NCBI GenBank assembly: GCA_947372965.1
Contig: CANBVR010000003.1
Span: forward strand, 1 to 56,302
Origin: Actinomycetota bacterium
GTDB taxonomy: Bacteria; Actinomycetota; Actinomycetes; Nanopelagicales; Nanopelagicaceae
Direction of reading: 5' to 3'
Length of the DNA: 56,302 nt
Notes under the pieces: generated by a model
What the model was told of the DNA's origin: nothing
The model's input: the letters and a program-made list of their open reading frames with translations, nothing else
Databases searched by the model: none
Position numbers and translations under genes: made by a program
Shown here: one piece after another, positions 1 through 9,542 of the stretch
How the letters are laid out: each line of letters opens with the position of its first letter
How positions within the stretch are numbered: the stretch's first letter is position 1

Positions 1-336
1 TCCCTTGCTTCTGCGCTAAAGAATTCAAACTTGGATGCGATTAAAACTTTTTTAGTCAAGGGAAATGAAGGCAAGGCTTTAATACCGGGTAAGCATGGTG
101 CTAAAAGCAGGGATTACACATATCTTCCAATTGTCATAAACGATCAACCGGGACAACTGAGTGCAATATTTAGTGAGTGTTCTTTGGTAAATGTAAACGT
201 AGAAGATTTGCAATTAGAACACAGCCCCGGACAACAAACAGGTTTGATTACTCTTGCGCTTTCAGAATCGGATGCTGAAAAATTGAAGTCGCATTTGGAG
301 CAACGAGGATGGATGGCTCACGAGCTTAGGAAATAG
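1..336 (+). CDS. tyrA: Prephenate dehydrogenase, C-terminal part (5' end outside window)
   Basis: The reading frame is open from the first base, so the gene starts upstream of the window. The visible 111 residues carry the conserved IPGKHG segment, followed by a C-terminal ACT-like regulatory domain (YLPIVINDQPGQL, then VNVEDLQLEHSPG) typical of actinobacterial TyrA. The family oxidises prephenate to 4-hydroxyphenylpyruvate in tyrosine synthesis, and the ACT domain usually senses an aromatic amino acid. The NAD-binding domain is not visible. The position just before cmk-der matches the common actinobacterial order tyrA-cmk-der. Identity rests on the tail only but is fairly secure. Confidence 0.85.
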   Translation, partial: SLASALKNSNLDAIKTFLVKGNEGKALIPGKHGAKSRDYTYLPIVINDQPGQLSAIFSECSLVNVNVEDLQLEHSPGQQTGLITLALSESDAEKLKSHLEQRGWMAHELRK

Positions 337-401
337 ATCAAAAAGTTGAAAACGCAAGCATTTCAGTGAAAAAGACTGTAAGTCGATAAGTAAATGAACG
401 G

Positions 402-407
402 TAAGGT
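402..407 (+). promoter_or_regulatory. Putative leaderless -10 element of cmk-der
   Basis: TAAGGT lies exactly six bases before the ATG at 414. This TANNNT-N6-start register recurs at many genes in the window and predicts transcription starting at the A of the start codon. No convincing Shine-Dalgarno sequence competes with it. No clear -35 was found. Confidence 0.5.
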
Positions 408-413
408 TAGGCC

Positions 414-2378
414 ATGGCCGGTATAACAGTTGCGATAGATGGCCCGAGCGGGTCAGGTAAATCAAGCACCGCCAAAGCAATTGCCACTAGAGCCAACTGG
501 AATTATTTAGATACTGGTGCGTTGTACAGAGCCGCGACTTGGCTTGCTCTTAAGGAAAATGTAACCGAGGGTTGGCAGATCATTGCCGCAATCAAAAACG
601 AACCGATAACTTTCAACGCAGATCCGAGGGATCCAAAGATTTTTTGCGCCGAGAAAGATATATCTTCAGAAATTAGAACTTTACGGGTTACAGATAATGT
701 AAGCCAAATAAGTCAGATTCCAGAATTGCGGTCTTATCTAGTTGAGATGCAACGATCAATTATCGCGCAGGCTGTTGCGGGAATTGTCGTTGAAGGAAGA
801 GATATTGGCACTGTTGTAGCTCCAGATGCAGCGCTAAAAGTATTTCTTTATGCTGATCTGCAAGCACGCGCTCTTCGTCGTGAGGCTGAAATGGAAGAGA
901 GTTCAACATCTGATGCTGTTGCACAATCCCTAAAAAGTCGGGATGAATTGGATTCAACTCGCAAGATTTCACCGCTACGTCCAGCTGAGGATGCTCTAGA
1001 ACTAGATTCCACCGAGCTTGATCTGCAGGAAGTTGTAGAAGTTATTTGGGAGTGGCTCTCGCGCAAAAACTTACTTGGTTTGCCAAAAGTTGCAGTTATT
1101 GGCCGACCTAACGTAGGAAAATCTACTCTTGTAAATCGAATTATCGGTCGACGTGAAGCAATTGTTGAGGACACCCCTGGTGTAACAAGAGATCGAGTTA
1201 AGTATGAAGCAGAATGGAATGGTCGCAGATTTATTCTGATTGATACTGGTGGTTGGGAGATGTCACCTGAAGGAATCTCAGAAAAAATTACCGCCGGATC
1301 GGAAGCTGCGATTCGAGAAGCAGATGTAATTCTCTTTGTTATTGATGCCCAAGTTGGTGCGCTGGATGAGGACTCATCACTCTTGGATTTACTTAGAAAG
1401 TCTAAGAAAAAAGTTATTTTGGCCGCGAATAAAGTTGATGGTCCTCCAGAAGAGGCGGAAGCGCATGCCTTGTGGAATTTAGGATTAGGTGAGCCAAGAT
1501 TTGTTTCTGCTTTGCATGGTCGCGGAAGTGGTGATCTCCTAGATTTCCTTGTTGAGTCCTTACCTGAAGTTGGAAGTGAGCAGGCCGATGATGGATATCG
1601 ACGTGTAGCACTGGTAGGGCGACCAAATGTAGGTAAATCAAGCATGCTTAATATTTTGGCCGGGGAGTCGCGAGTTATTGTTGATGATGCAGCTGGCACA
1701 ACTAGAGATCCAGTAGATGAATTGATCGAGATTGGTGATCAGACTTGGCGATTTATTGATACCGCAGGAATTCGTAAACGCGCCCATCAAGATAGCGGAA
1801 CTGACTATTACGCATCGCTACGCACTGCCACTGCATTGGATCGTGCAGAAGTGGCTGTTGTTGTATTAGATGCGTCAGTCCCTCTTACTGAACAAGATAT
1901 TCGGATCGTAACGATGGTAGAAGAGGCTGGTCGTGCGCTGGTTATTGTTATGAATAAGTGGGATTTGGTCGATGAAGAACGACAGATTGCCATCGATAAG
2001 GAGCTAGAACGCAATCTAGAACGATACCCATGGGCCCAACGCGTAAATGTTTCAGCTCTCACCGGATGGCACCGGGATCGATTGGCCCCAGCCCTTCGAA
2101 CCGCTCTTACTTCTTGGGAGAAACGAGTACCAACAAGCAAGTTGAACTCATTCCTTGGGGCTCTTATTGCCGCAACCCCACCACCTGTTCGAAGCGGAAA
2201 ACAGCCAAAGATTCGCTTCGCAACCCAGGCTGCGGTTTGTCCGCCAAAATTCGTTGTGTTCGCCAGCGATTGGGTTGAACCAAGTTATCGCCGCTTTATC
2301 GAGCGCAGACTTCGTGAGGAGTTTGGATTTCCAGGTACGCCGGTCGAGGTTGTCGTAAAGGTTAAAGAACGGGAGTAG
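414..2378 (+). CDS. cmk-der: Fused cytidylate kinase / ribosome-assembly GTPase Der
   Basis: A single 654-residue protein. Residues 1-215 are cytidylate kinase: P-loop GPSGSGKS near residue 10, the YLDTGALYR substrate segment and VVEGRDIGT. It phosphorylates CMP/dCMP. From about residue 223 follows Der (EngA): first G domain with GRPNVGKS near 229, second with GRPNVGKSS near 401, and a C-terminal KH-like domain ending in VVVKVKERE. Der acts in 50S ribosome assembly. The two genes are separate neighbours in Mycobacterium; bifunctional fusions are known in other actinobacteria. There is no stop or frameshift at the junction (about 1060-1080) and all GTPase motifs look intact. Confidence 0.95.
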   Translation: MAGITVAIDGPSGSGKSSTAKAIATRANWNYLDTGALYRAATWLALKENVTEGWQIIAAIKNEPITFNADPRDPKIFCAEKDISSEIRTLRVTDNVSQISQIPELRSYLVEMQRSIIAQAVAGIVVEGRDIGTVVAPDAALKVFLYADLQARALRREAEMEESSTSDAVAQSLKSRDELDSTRKISPLRPAEDALELDSTELDLQEVVEVIWEWLSRKNLLGLPKVAVIGRPNVGKSTLVNRIIGRREAIVEDTPGVTRDRVKYEAEWNGRRFILIDTGGWEMSPEGISEKITAGSEAAIREADVILFVIDAQVGALDEDSSLLDLLRKSKKKVILAANKVDGPPEEAEAHALWNLGLGEPRFVSALHGRGSGDLLDFLVESLPEVGSEQADDGYRRVALVGRPNVGKSSMLNILAGESRVIVDDAAGTTRDPVDELIEIGDQTWRFIDTAGIRKRAHQDSGTDYYASLRTATALDRAEVAVVVLDASVPLTEQDIRIVTMVEEAGRALVIVMNKWDLVDEERQIAIDKELERNLERYPWAQRVNVSALTGWHRDRLAPALRTALTSWEKRVPTSKLNSFLGALIAATPPPVRSGKQPKIRFATQAAVCPPKFVVFASDWVEPSYRRFIERRLREEFGFPGTPVEVVVKVKERE

Positions 2379-2382
2379 TTTG

Positions 2383-2946
2383 ATGGAGAGTCGAATTCTC
2401 ACGATACCTAATTTAATTACCGGAGTTCGCGGGCTAGGCATTCCACTTTTTTTATATGTTTATTTAGCTTTAAACAGCGCCACACTTAGTTTCATTATTT
2501 TGGCAATCGGAGCCATCACAGATTATGCAGATGGCAAAGTTGCCAGAGCTCTTGGTCAGGAATCAAAATTGGGCGCTCTTTTGGATCCGGCAATTGATCG
2601 CGCCTACATTGCGGCAACCGTAATCGCATTAGCGGTTAATAACGTTTTACCTTTTTGGGTGTTGATAGCTTTGCTTGCCAGGGATATTTGGCTAGGGATC
2701 CTGTTAATTCCTATGAAGAAAATTGGTGCAGGATTTTTTGAGGTTACATTCTTAGGAAAGGCCGCTACTTTCAACCTTCTCTACGCCCTACCCTTTCTGC
2801 TTATTGCCGGAGAGAGTGGAATTGCTCGTATTTGGAGAATTTTCGGCTGGTCTTTTGCTATCTGGGGCCTTGGGCTATACCTTCTGACAGGATTTCAATA
2901 TAGTCGGGTTGCGTTTAGAACTTTGAGGTTCGCCAAGATCAATTAG
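2383..2946 (+). CDS. CDP-alcohol phosphatidyltransferase (PgsA-like)
   Basis: An integral membrane enzyme of about 187 residues. It has the complete CDP-alcohol phosphotransferase signature D-x2-DG-x2-AR-x8-G-x3-D-x3-D, beginning at DYADGKVAR and ending at LLDPAIDR. The family transfers a phosphatidyl group from CDP-diacylglycerol to an alcohol such as glycerol-3-phosphate or inositol phosphate; the exact acceptor cannot be read from the sequence. Several hydrophobic helices follow. I chose ATG 2383 over TTG 2380 because GGGAG at 2371-2375 is better spaced. It follows cmk-der by four bases. Position ahead of gcvH-garA resembles pgsA2 (Rv1822) in M. tuberculosis. Confidence 0.88.
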   Translation: MESRILTIPNLITGVRGLGIPLFLYVYLALNSATLSFIILAIGAITDYADGKVARALGQESKLGALLDPAIDRAYIAATVIALAVNNVLPFWVLIALLARDIWLGILLIPMKKIGAGFFEVTFLGKAATFNLLYALPFLLIAGESGIARIWRIFGWSFAIWGLGLYLLTGFQYSRVAFRTLRFAKIN

Positions 2947-2981
2947 GTTTTTCGACAAATTTAGAAAAAGGGGAGAAGTTA

Positions 2982-3362
2982 ATGTCAGTAGTACCGAACG
3001 AATTGCAATACACAAAGGAACATGAGTGGGTAGCAAGTACATCTACTCCCAATGTTTATCGCATTGGTATTACCGACTTTGCGCAGGGCGCTCTCGGGGA
3101 TATCGTGTACATACAATTACCCAAGATTGGCGATTCTCTAACTGCTGACAAGGTTTGTGGTGAAGTAGAGTCAACGAAAAGCGTTTCAGAAATTTATGCG
3201 CCCTTAACAGGCAAAGTTGTCGCGGTAAATACCGAATTGGACTCGGCTCCTGAATCAATCAACTCTGATCCATACGGCAATGGCTGGATTGCGGAGATCG
3301 AAGTTAGTAATCCTGTTTCGGGTCTACTTTCTGCCGCAGAGTACCTAGCCATTACGGCTTGA
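2982..3362 (+). CDS. gcvH: Glycine cleavage system H protein
   Basis: A 126-residue protein of normal family length. It carries the lipoyl attachment region EVESTKSVSEI, in which the lysine of STKS receives lipoate, and the family opening YTKEHEWV. The lipoyl arm shuttles the aminomethyl intermediate between the P, T and L proteins. The start is supported by a good AGGGGAG ribosome site upstream. GcvP lies 2.5 kb downstream with garA, ftsR, the nuclease and a MerR gene between, as in Mycobacterium; gcvT is not in the window. Confidence 0.95.
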   Translation: MSVVPNELQYTKEHEWVASTSTPNVYRIGITDFAQGALGDIVYIQLPKIGDSLTADKVCGEVESTKSVSEIYAPLTGKVVAVNTELDSAPESINSDPYGNGWIAEIEVSNPVSGLLSAAEYLAITA

Positions 3363-3401
3363 CCCTAAAGCGCTTTTTGCAATAGTGTCAGCCTCTAGTT
3401 G

Positions 3402-3413
3402 AACCTAAAGGTT
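3402..3413. promoter_or_regulatory. Perfect short palindrome upstream of garA-ftsR, candidate operator
   Basis: AACCTAAAGGTT is a perfect 12-base palindrome in the 96-base gap between gcvH and garA. It overlaps a -35-like TTGAAC. MerR-family proteins bind dyads in the promoter spacer, and two MerR genes lie immediately downstream. Assignment to either protein is inference. Confidence 0.3.
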
Positions 3414-3458
3414 AAATAGTTCTATTCACAAATTCTAGAAGCGAGATTGCGAGGATAA

Positions 3459-3935
3459 ATGGGAACACCACCTATTGATCACTCAGATGCAAGCTCTGAA
3501 TTGACCTCAACAATAAATGTTTCGACCCTTCGCGCAGTTCCTGGTACCCGCGAAAGCGCTGAGTTGCTCTCACTTTTAACACCTGAGGAAATTTCAATAA
3601 TCTCCCAATTACCTGCTTTGGATGCGATGTTTATCTCCCTATCCGGGCCAGGCAAAGGAGGTCGTTACCTTCTAGATAAGCCGGTTTTCACAATTGGCCG
3701 CGACCCTGCAAGTGAGATTTTTTTAGATGACATCACGGTCTCTCGAAAGCATTGCGAGATTTCACGCAATGTAGGTGGGCAGTTCGAAGTCAGAGATCTA
3801 AACAGTTTGAACGGAACTTATTTGAATGCTATCTCCACGGCGAAATCTTCCCTGCGCCAAGGCGATGAAGTACAGATTGGCAAGTATCGATTGACATTCT
3901 TTCAATCGAATAAATTCGAAGGCAAGGGGAAGTAG
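3459..3935 (+). CDS. garA: FHA-domain metabolic regulator, GarA/OdhI family
   Basis: 158 residues: an N-terminal tail with a Thr/Ser-rich segment (ELTSTIN at 14-20), then one FHA domain (about 65-150) with GRDPASEIFLDD, VSRKHCE and DLNSLNGTYLN, ending in DEVQIGKYRLTFF. This closely matches GarA of Mycobacterium and OdhI of Corynebacterium. Those proteins bind 2-oxoglutarate dehydrogenase and glutamate dehydrogenase until the tail is phosphorylated and folds onto the FHA domain. ATG 3459 has a GAGGAT ribosome site. The gene abuts ftsR with no gap. The tail lacks the exact ETTSVF of mycobacteria; the first Thr is replaced by Leu. Confidence 0.88.
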   Translation: MGTPPIDHSDASSELTSTINVSTLRAVPGTRESAELLSLLTPEEISIISQLPALDAMFISLSGPGKGGRYLLDKPVFTIGRDPASEIFLDDITVSRKHCEISRNVGGQFEVRDLNSLNGTYLNAISTAKSSLRQGDEVQIGKYRLTFFQSNKFEGKGK

Positions 3936-4649
3936 ATGAGCGTTCCAGCACGCGCATATTTAAGTATTGGTGAAGTTCTAACGAAGCTTCGAGGAGAGTT
4001 TTCTGATATCACGATTTCAAAAATTCGTTTCTTAGAGTCAGAAGGTTTGATTGATCCACAACGCACTCCTTCTGGTTACCGTAAATTCACTTCAGTTGAT
4101 TTGGAAAGATTGCGTTATGTACTTTCAGCACAACGTGATCAATACTTGCCACTTCGCGTTATAAAAGAGAATTTGGATGCGATGGATCGTGGCTTGACCC
4201 CATCCACCACCCCCGGTTTTGCAGCGGCTCCAAGACTTGCGACAATTGATGGTGAATTTGCTCCTTCTAATTTTGTTCAAGATAGTCAACTTCGCCTCTC
4301 AAGAGAAGAACTACTCCAATCATCTGGACTTCGCGAGGCGCAACTAGTTGAGTTGGAATCCTTCGGTTTGGTAACAATAAAAGGTCGTTACTTTGACGCA
4401 GATGCTCTTGCGGTTTCGCGATCTGTTGCAGAAATGGCTGCCTTTGGAATCGAACCTCGCCATTTGCGGTCATTCAAAACTGCAGCCGATCGTGAAGTTG
4501 GACTTGTAGAGCAAGTAATAACTCCGTTGTTACGTCAAAAGGGATCTGAATCTGCTGCGCGTGCCGAAGAGGTTCAACGTGAGTTGGCTTCACTTTCTAT
4601 TCGCCTGCATGCTGCTCTAGTGGCATCTGGATTGCACCGTGCAAAGTAG
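3936..4649 (+). CDS. ftsR: MerR-family transcriptional regulator, FtsR type
   Basis: 237 residues with an N-terminal MerR winged-helix domain: SIGEVLTKLR, then IRFLESEGLIDPQRT and GYRKF. A second helical part contains further DNA-recognition-like features (LSREELLQSSGL), as in the Rv1828/FtsR family. FtsR activates the cell-division gene ftsZ in Corynebacterium. The ATG directly follows the garA stop (TAGATG), so the two are translationally linked. Position between garA and the bifunctional nuclease matches Mycobacterium exactly, which supports orthology. Confidence 0.85.
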   Translation: MSVPARAYLSIGEVLTKLRGEFSDITISKIRFLESEGLIDPQRTPSGYRKFTSVDLERLRYVLSAQRDQYLPLRVIKENLDAMDRGLTPSTTPGFAAAPRLATIDGEFAPSNFVQDSQLRLSREELLQSSGLREAQLVELESFGLVTIKGRYFDADALAVSRSVAEMAAFGIEPRHLRSFKTAADREVGLVEQVITPLLRQKGSESAARAEEVQRELASLSIRLHAALVASGLHRAK

Positions 4650-4693
4650 CGCTAGATATATCCACCATCCAGCAGCTATCACCGTATAAATAA

Positions 4694-5164
4694 ATGGAAC
4701 TTCATCCAGTAGATGTCGTTGGGGTTCGGGTAGAGATGCCCTCGAACCAGCCGATCGTTCTGCTTAAGGAAATTACTGGAGAGCGTTACCTTCCAATCTG
4801 GGTCGGCGCGGTTGAGGCTACTGCGATCGCATTTGCGCAGCAGGCGATGAAGCCGCCAAGGCCATTAACTCATGATTTGATAGTGGATCTTTTGGATCTC
4901 TTAGATGCCAAAGTCATTTCAGTCCACTTAACTGAACTCAAAGATGGAGTTTTCTACGCAGATTTGAAGATTTCGGGGGAGCGCACACTCTCCGTTCGCC
5001 CTTCAGACGCGATTGCTATAGCTCTTCGTGTGGGTGCTCCGATTCTGGCCAGTGAAGATTTATTCAATCAGGCCGGAATAGAGATACCAGATCAGTCCGA
5101 TGACGAAGTCGAGAAGTTTCGAGAGTTCCTAGATCAGATAAATCCCGAGGACTTTTTAGGCTGA
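4694..5164 (+). CDS. Bifunctional nuclease (DUF151) family protein
   Basis: 156 residues, DUF151/BFN domain over most of the length: RYLPIWVGAVEA, RPLTHDLIVDLL, FYADLKI, RPSDAIAIALRVGAPI. The C-terminus is acidic. The plant founding member was reported to have DNase and RNase activity; bacterial cellular roles are poorly known. Ortholog of Rv1829 by sequence and position between two MerR genes. The start is uncertain: no clear ribosome site precedes ATG 4694, but the length fits the family. Confidence 0.85.
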   Translation: MELHPVDVVGVRVEMPSNQPIVLLKEITGERYLPIWVGAVEATAIAFAQQAMKPPRPLTHDLIVDLLDLLDAKVISVHLTELKDGVFYADLKISGERTLSVRPSDAIAIALRVGAPILASEDLFNQAGIEIPDQSDDEVEKFREFLDQINPEDFLG

Positions 5165-5280
5165 GAAACTCTGAATATTAGGTTGAGGGTTAGGTCGTGT
5201 CGGTCATTGAATCAAGGTCGGATGCCTCTTACTCTTATCTCATATCCGCAAGGATCTTCCCCCATAGAAGTGAGTTCTAA

Positions 5281-5808
5281 ATGAGCGTCTCAAGCGACCT
5301 ATCTGGCCAAGAAATTGGTTATCGCGGTGCAACTGCATGCGTAGCTGCCGGAATCACTTATCGTCAATTGGATTACTGGGCAAGAACTGGACTAGTTGAA
5401 CCTAGCGTTCAATCAGCAACAGGTTCTGGTTCACAGCGTCTATACGGATTTCGCGATATTTTGGTTTTAAAGATCGTAAAACGATTGCTCGATACCGGTG
5501 TTTCACTTCAAAACATACGTACCGCCGTAGAACATCTTCGCAAGACAGGTGTCTCTGAATTAGAGCGCATGACGCTTATGAGCGATGGCGCTTCAATTTA
5601 TGAATGCACTAGCGCAGATGACATTGTTGACTTACTACAGGGCGGCCAAGGAGTCTTTGGAATTGCCATTGGTAAAGTCTGGAGTGAGGTTGAAGGCTCG
5701 CTAGCTACCTTGCAAGGTGAGCGCGTCGATAGCGGTGAGATGGCAATCACTAATACCGCTTCAGAGAGTGATGAACTTGCCGAGCGGAGAAAGCGCAAAG
5801 GCGCCTAA
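5281..5808 (+). CDS. MerR-family transcriptional regulator (Rv1830-like)
   Basis: 175 residues. The N-terminal MerR domain (about 10-85) shows GYRGATACVAAGITYRQLDY, WARTGLVEP and RLYGFRDILVLKIVKRLLD. The C-terminal part contains YECTSADDIVDLLQGGQGVFGIAIGKV, a segment shared by Rv1830-type proteins. The effector is unknown. It sits between the nuclease gene and gcvP, as in Mycobacterium. The 116-base upstream gap has no clear ribosome site or hairpin that I could identify. Confidence 0.82.
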   Translation: MSVSSDLSGQEIGYRGATACVAAGITYRQLDYWARTGLVEPSVQSATGSGSQRLYGFRDILVLKIVKRLLDTGVSLQNIRTAVEHLRKTGVSELERMTLMSDGASIYECTSADDIVDLLQGGQGVFGIAIGKVWSEVEGSLATLQGERVDSGEMAITNTASESDELAERRKRKGA

Positions 5809-5830
5809 AAAACTTTATCCTTCCCCTACG

Positions 5831-5850
5831 AACTAGTAAGAATTAGTAAG
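5831..5850 (+). repeat. Tandem 10-base direct repeat upstream of gcvP
   Basis: AACTAGTAAG followed by AATTAGTAAG, nine of ten bases identical, about 40 bases before the gcvP start. A ten-base period places both copies on one face of the helix, as for a dimeric regulator. This is a short repeat and could be chance. Confidence 0.35.
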
Positions 5851-5888
5851 TCGGCCCATTGGGTCAACTAAACCAATTAGGGGAGCGA

Positions 5889-8753
5889 ATGAATTCAGTC
5901 CGTAATCAGTTCGAGGATCGCCATATTGGTCCAGCCAACAACGATATTGATTATATGCTGCGCGAAATTGGTGAAAGTAATTTAGATTCTTTTATTGCCA
6001 AAGTTGTCCCGGCAAATATTGCAATTGCTAAGAAACTCAGTGAAGTTTTACCGGCCGCAGTTTCTGAGGAAGCTGCAGTAGCCGAGCTTCGAGAGATTGC
6101 TGGCAAAAACATTTTAACTAAGTCATATATTGGTTCGGGCTATTACGGAACAATCACTCCACCGGTTATCTTGCGAAATGTTCTTGAGAATCCCGCTTGG
6201 TATACGGCATATACTCCATATCAACCTGAAATAAGCCAAGGTCGCCTCGAAGCTATTTTCGCTTTTCAAACTGTGGTTAGCGATTTAACTGGACTCCCAA
6301 TATCAAACGCATCAATGCTGGATGAAGCTACTTCAGCAGCTGAAGCAATGACTCTTGCTAGACGAGTCTGGCAGGGAAGTGATGACGCAGTTTTCGTTAT
6401 CGATTCAAATCTTCACCAGCACATCAAGGCGGTAATCTACACTCGCGCAAAGCCGCTAAAAATCGAAATTTTGGAAGTAAACCTCCAGAAGGAAAAAATT
6501 GAAGACTTCCCCAAAGAATATTTTGGAGTAATTCTTTCGCAAATTGCTACAACCGGTGAGGTACTAGAACTTTCGCAGATAGTTGAACAGGCAAAGAAGA
6601 ATGGGGCCATCGTCACTGTTGCTTGTGACTTACTCTCCTTGACACTTTTTAAATCTCCTGGTGAATTTGGTGCAGATGTTGCTATTGGATCGGCTCAGAG
6701 ATTCGGAATTCCAATGGGCTTTGGTGGGCCTCACGCAGGTTTCATGGCCGTTAGATCTGGGCTAGAGCGATCAATACCTGGACGACTTGTTGGGCAGAGT
6801 TTAGATACACACGGTAATCCAGCATTTCGTTTGGCTCTTCAAACTCGCGAACAACATATTCGCCGAGATAAGGCAACATCGAATATTTGTACCGCCCAAG
6901 TTTTGTTGGCAGTTATGTCTGGATTTTATGCAATGTGGCACGGCCCGCAAGGACTTAAAGCGATCGCGACAAGAATTCATAATTATTCTAAGAATCTGCA
7001 GGCGCTTTTAAAGGATTCGGGCTTTCCCGTGACGCAAGGTGAGATTTTTGATACTTTAAAAATAGTAGGAATCGATAGCAAAGCGATCGCAGAGAGAGCG
7101 CTCTCTTTTGGAATCAATTTGAATATCGTTGATTCAACGTCTGTATCGATCTCACTTGACGAGACTGTTACTGATAGTGATTTTGCAAAGGTGTTGGAGA
7201 TTTTCAATCTAACCTCCGGAGACAGTAAGACTTATGAATTAACCTCAGAACTTTCAAGAAAGAGCAGCTTTCTAACTCACCCTCTTTTCAACACCTATCA
7301 TTCAGAAACATCAATGTTGCGCTACCTACGATCATTGGCTGATCGTGATCTGGCCCTTGATCGAAGCATGATTCCGCTTGGGTCATGCACAATGAAATTA
7401 AATGCAACTAGCGAAATGATTCCTGTTACTTGGCCGCAATTTGGATCGTTGCATCCATTTGCGCCGATAAATCAAAGTACTGGCTACCGAGAAATGATCG
7501 ACCAACTTTCACATTGGTTGATAGAAATCACTGGATATGATGCAGTTTCATTGCAACCTAATGCCGGATCGCAGGGCGAGTTTGCTGGATTGCTAGCGAT
7601 AAGAAATTACTTAGATGCAAATGGGGGAGGCGATCGAGATATTTGCTTGATCCCTTCGTCGGCTCATGGCACAAATGCCGCTAGTGCAGTTATGGCGGGC
7701 ATGAAGGTAGTAGTTATTGCATGCGATGAACAAGGAAATGTAAGTTTGAGCGATCTAGAGGAGAAGATTTCAGATTACAGTTCGAGCCTTGCAGCTTTGA
7801 TGGTTACTTATCCTTCAACTCATGGAGTATTTGAATCAGCTATAAGTCAGATATGCGGTCTGGTTCACGAAGCCGGTGGGCAGGTTTACGTCGACGGGGC
7901 AAATTTAAATGCTTTAGTTGGTTTGGCTCAACCAGGAAAATTTGGCGCCGATGTCTCGCACTTGAATCTACATAAGACCTTTTGCATTCCGCATGGCGGC
8001 GGGGGACCGGGAGTCGGGCCGGTAATTAGTAAGGCGCACTTGGCTCCTTATTTACCTAATCATCCACACGATCCAACATGTGGTCCAGCAACAGGTCCGG
8101 GGCCAGTGAGTTCTGCGCCATTTGGTTCGGCAAGCATCCTGCCAATTTCTTGGACATATATTCGAATGATGGGCGGAGCGGGGCTTACCAAAGCGACCTC
8201 GGTTGCGATTCTTTCTGCTAATTATCTTGCTTCGAAATTGGATCCGCATTTCCCTGTCCTTTACAAGGGGGATAGCGGCTACATCGCCCATGAATGCATC
8301 ATTGATCTACGTGAGATCACCAAGAAAACGGGCGTGACGGTAGATGATGTTGCAAAACGATTGATGGATCACGGTTTCCATGCTCCAACGGTTAGTTTTC
8401 CGGTAGCCGGAACGTTAATGATCGAACCAACCGAATCTGAAGATTTACGCGAGTTAGATCGGTTCATAAATGCCATGGTTTCAATCCGAGCTGAAATTGC
8501 GGATATAGAGGCTGGCCAAATTAGCTCCGAAGAGTCACCACTAAGGTATGCACCTCATACAAGTTTTGATTTGGTTCGCGAGGACTGGGATCGAAAGTAT
8601 TCACGTGAAATTGGTGGATATCCCAATGGAAACGATGCGCAGATTGGTCGATCTGGTAAATATTGGCCAACTGTTGGACGCGTAGATGGGGTTTTTGGGG
8701 ACCGAAATCTTGTCTGTGCCTGCCCAGCGATAGAGGAGTTGGCGTTCAACTAA
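5889..8753 (+). CDS. gcvP: Glycine dehydrogenase (decarboxylating), P protein
   Basis: About 954 residues, the full-length single-chain P protein with two homologous halves. N-terminal half: [18 protein letters not shown] and [11 protein letters not shown]-like [14 protein letters not shown]-terminal half: [19 protein letters not shown], and the pyridoxal-phosphate lysine in [16 protein letters not shown]. The enzyme decarboxylates glycine and passes the aminomethyl group to GcvH. I chose ATG 5889 because AGGGGAG at 5879-5885 precedes it; an in-frame TTG at 5859 lacks support. No glycine riboswitch is apparent in the 80-base gap. Confidence 0.96.
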   Translation: MNSVRNQFEDRHIGPANNDIDYMLREIGESNLDSFIAKVVPANIAIAKKLSEVLPAAVSEEAAVAELREIAGKNILTKSYIGSGYYGTITPPVILRNVLENPAWYTAYTPYQPEISQGRLEAIFAFQTVVSDLTGLPISNASMLDEATSAAEAMTLARRVWQGSDDAVFVIDSNLHQHIKAVIYTRAKPLKIEILEVNLQKEKIEDFPKEYFGVILSQIATTGEVLELSQIVEQAKKNGAIVTVACDLLSLTLFKSPGEFGADVAIGSAQRFGIPMGFGGPHAGFMAVRSGLERSIPGRLVGQSLDTHGNPAFRLALQTREQHIRRDKATSNICTAQVLLAVMSGFYAMWHGPQGLKAIATRIHNYSKNLQALLKDSGFPVTQGEIFDTLKIVGIDSKAIAERALSFGINLNIVDSTSVSISLDETVTDSDFAKVLEIFNLTSGDSKTYELTSELSRKSSFLTHPLFNTYHSETSMLRYLRSLADRDLALDRSMIPLGSCTMKLNATSEMIPVTWPQFGSLHPFAPINQSTGYREMIDQLSHWLIEITGYDAVSLQPNAGSQGEFAGLLAIRNYLDANGGGDRDICLIPSSAHGTNAASAVMAGMKVVVIACDEQGNVSLSDLEEKISDYSSSLAALMVTYPSTHGVFESAISQICGLVHEAGGQVYVDGANLNALVGLAQPGKFGADVSHLNLHKTFCIPHGGGGPGVGPVISKAHLAPYLPNHPHDPTCGPATGPGPVSSAPFGSASILPISWTYIRMMGGAGLTKATSVAILSANYLASKLDPHFPVLYKGDSGYIAHECIIDLREITKKTGVTVDDVAKRLMDHGFHAPTVSFPVAGTLMIEPTESEDLRELDRFINAMVSIRAEIADIEAGQISSEESPLRYAPHTSFDLVREDWDRKYSREIGGYPNGNDAQIGRSGKYWPTVGRVDGVFGDRNLVCACPAIEELAFN

Positions 8754-8789
8754 CGGGTGTAGCCCTCTAGAATAATGACATAATGTAGA

Positions 8790-9542
8790 TTATCGGCGAT
8801 ATATAGAGTGAAGGCGTTGGGTCAAACTCCACCTACTGATGCCTAAAAACGCCTCCCAAGCTATTTTAGAGGTCATCTTTGAACGCCCCTTCGTTCGCTC
8901 TGTAAATGTGATTGGCACCTGGGTAATTGCCGCACCGATCTGGCGTGCTCGCAAAACCATTTCGATTTGAAAACCATAGCCTTTTGAAGTGATTCCAAGA
9001 TCTAACAGGTATTGGATTAATTCTCTATCAATGATTCTAAAGCCACTCGTTAAGTCTTTAAATGGCAATTTCAACGCCTTAGCGGCATACGTGGTCCCTA
9101 ACTTTGAGATTAGTCGTCTGTGCAAAGGCCAGTTATGAACTGATCCACCTTGCATCCATCTAGTTCCAATAACAAGATCAAAGGATTCGCTTTGGGAAAT
9201 TAGGAGCGGTAATTCATCTGGGTGATGTGAACCATCGGCATCCATTTCTATGAAAAAGTCATATCCACGATCTAGGCCCCAGGAAAACCCAGCCAAATAA
9301 GCTGGTCCTAAACCTTCTTTCTTTTCTCTTACAATTTGATGGAAATTGCCCGTCGCACAATTCCTCGCAAGATTTGCCGTGCCATCCGGAGAATTATCGT
9401 CAATATTTAAAATATCGATTTCGATACCAGAATTTTCGTTACCGAAAAGTTCTATTGAGAGCTCCAACTGCTCCAAAAAATCGACAATATTCGCCGCTTC
9501 ATTGTACGTCGGAAGGCAAATCAAATATCGATTCTTCATCAT
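8790..9542 (-). CDS. Polyprenol-phosphate mannose synthase-like glycosyltransferase (GT2)
   Basis: About 250 residues, a GT-A fold with LPTYNEAANI, DDNSPDGT, GLGPAYLAGF, the metal-binding MDADGSHHPDEL and TSGFR. This pattern matches Ppm1/DPM1 enzymes that transfer mannose from GDP-mannose to polyprenyl phosphate for extracytoplasmic mannosylation. It lacks the fused acyltransferase domain found in some actinobacterial Ppm proteins and has no obvious C-terminal membrane segments. ATG 9542 overlaps the stop of the exonuclease gene (TGATG), so translation is probably coupled. The donor sugar is inferred from family similarity. Confidence 0.85.
   Translation of the reverse strand: MMKNRYLICLPTYNEAANIVDFLEQLELSIELFGNENSGIEIDILNIDDNSPDGTANLARNCATGNFHQIVREKKEGLGPAYLAGFSWGLDRGYDFFIEMDADGSHHPDELPLLISQSESFDLVIGTRWMQGGSVHNWPLHRRLISKLGTTYAAKALKLPFKDLTSGFRIIDRELIQYLLDLGITSKGYGFQIEMVLRARQIGAAITQVPITFTERTKGRSKMTSKIAWEAFLGISRWSLTQRLHSIYRR

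Noticed and set aside
848-1699. 283-residue minus-strand open frame inside cmk-der
   Set aside because: It lies wholly within the fused kinase-GTPase, has Ser/Arg-rich shadow composition and no domain motif.
2380-2382. TTG 2380 as start of the CDP-alcohol phosphatidyltransferase
   Set aside because: ATG 2383 is better spaced from GGGAG and adds no loss of conserved sequence.
5809-5888. Glycine riboswitch upstream of gcvP
   Set aside because: The gap is only 80 bases and shows no paired aptamer structure.
8754-8789. Rho-independent terminator between gcvP and the mannose synthase gene
   Set aside because: The gap holds only weak, imperfect pairing and no T run.
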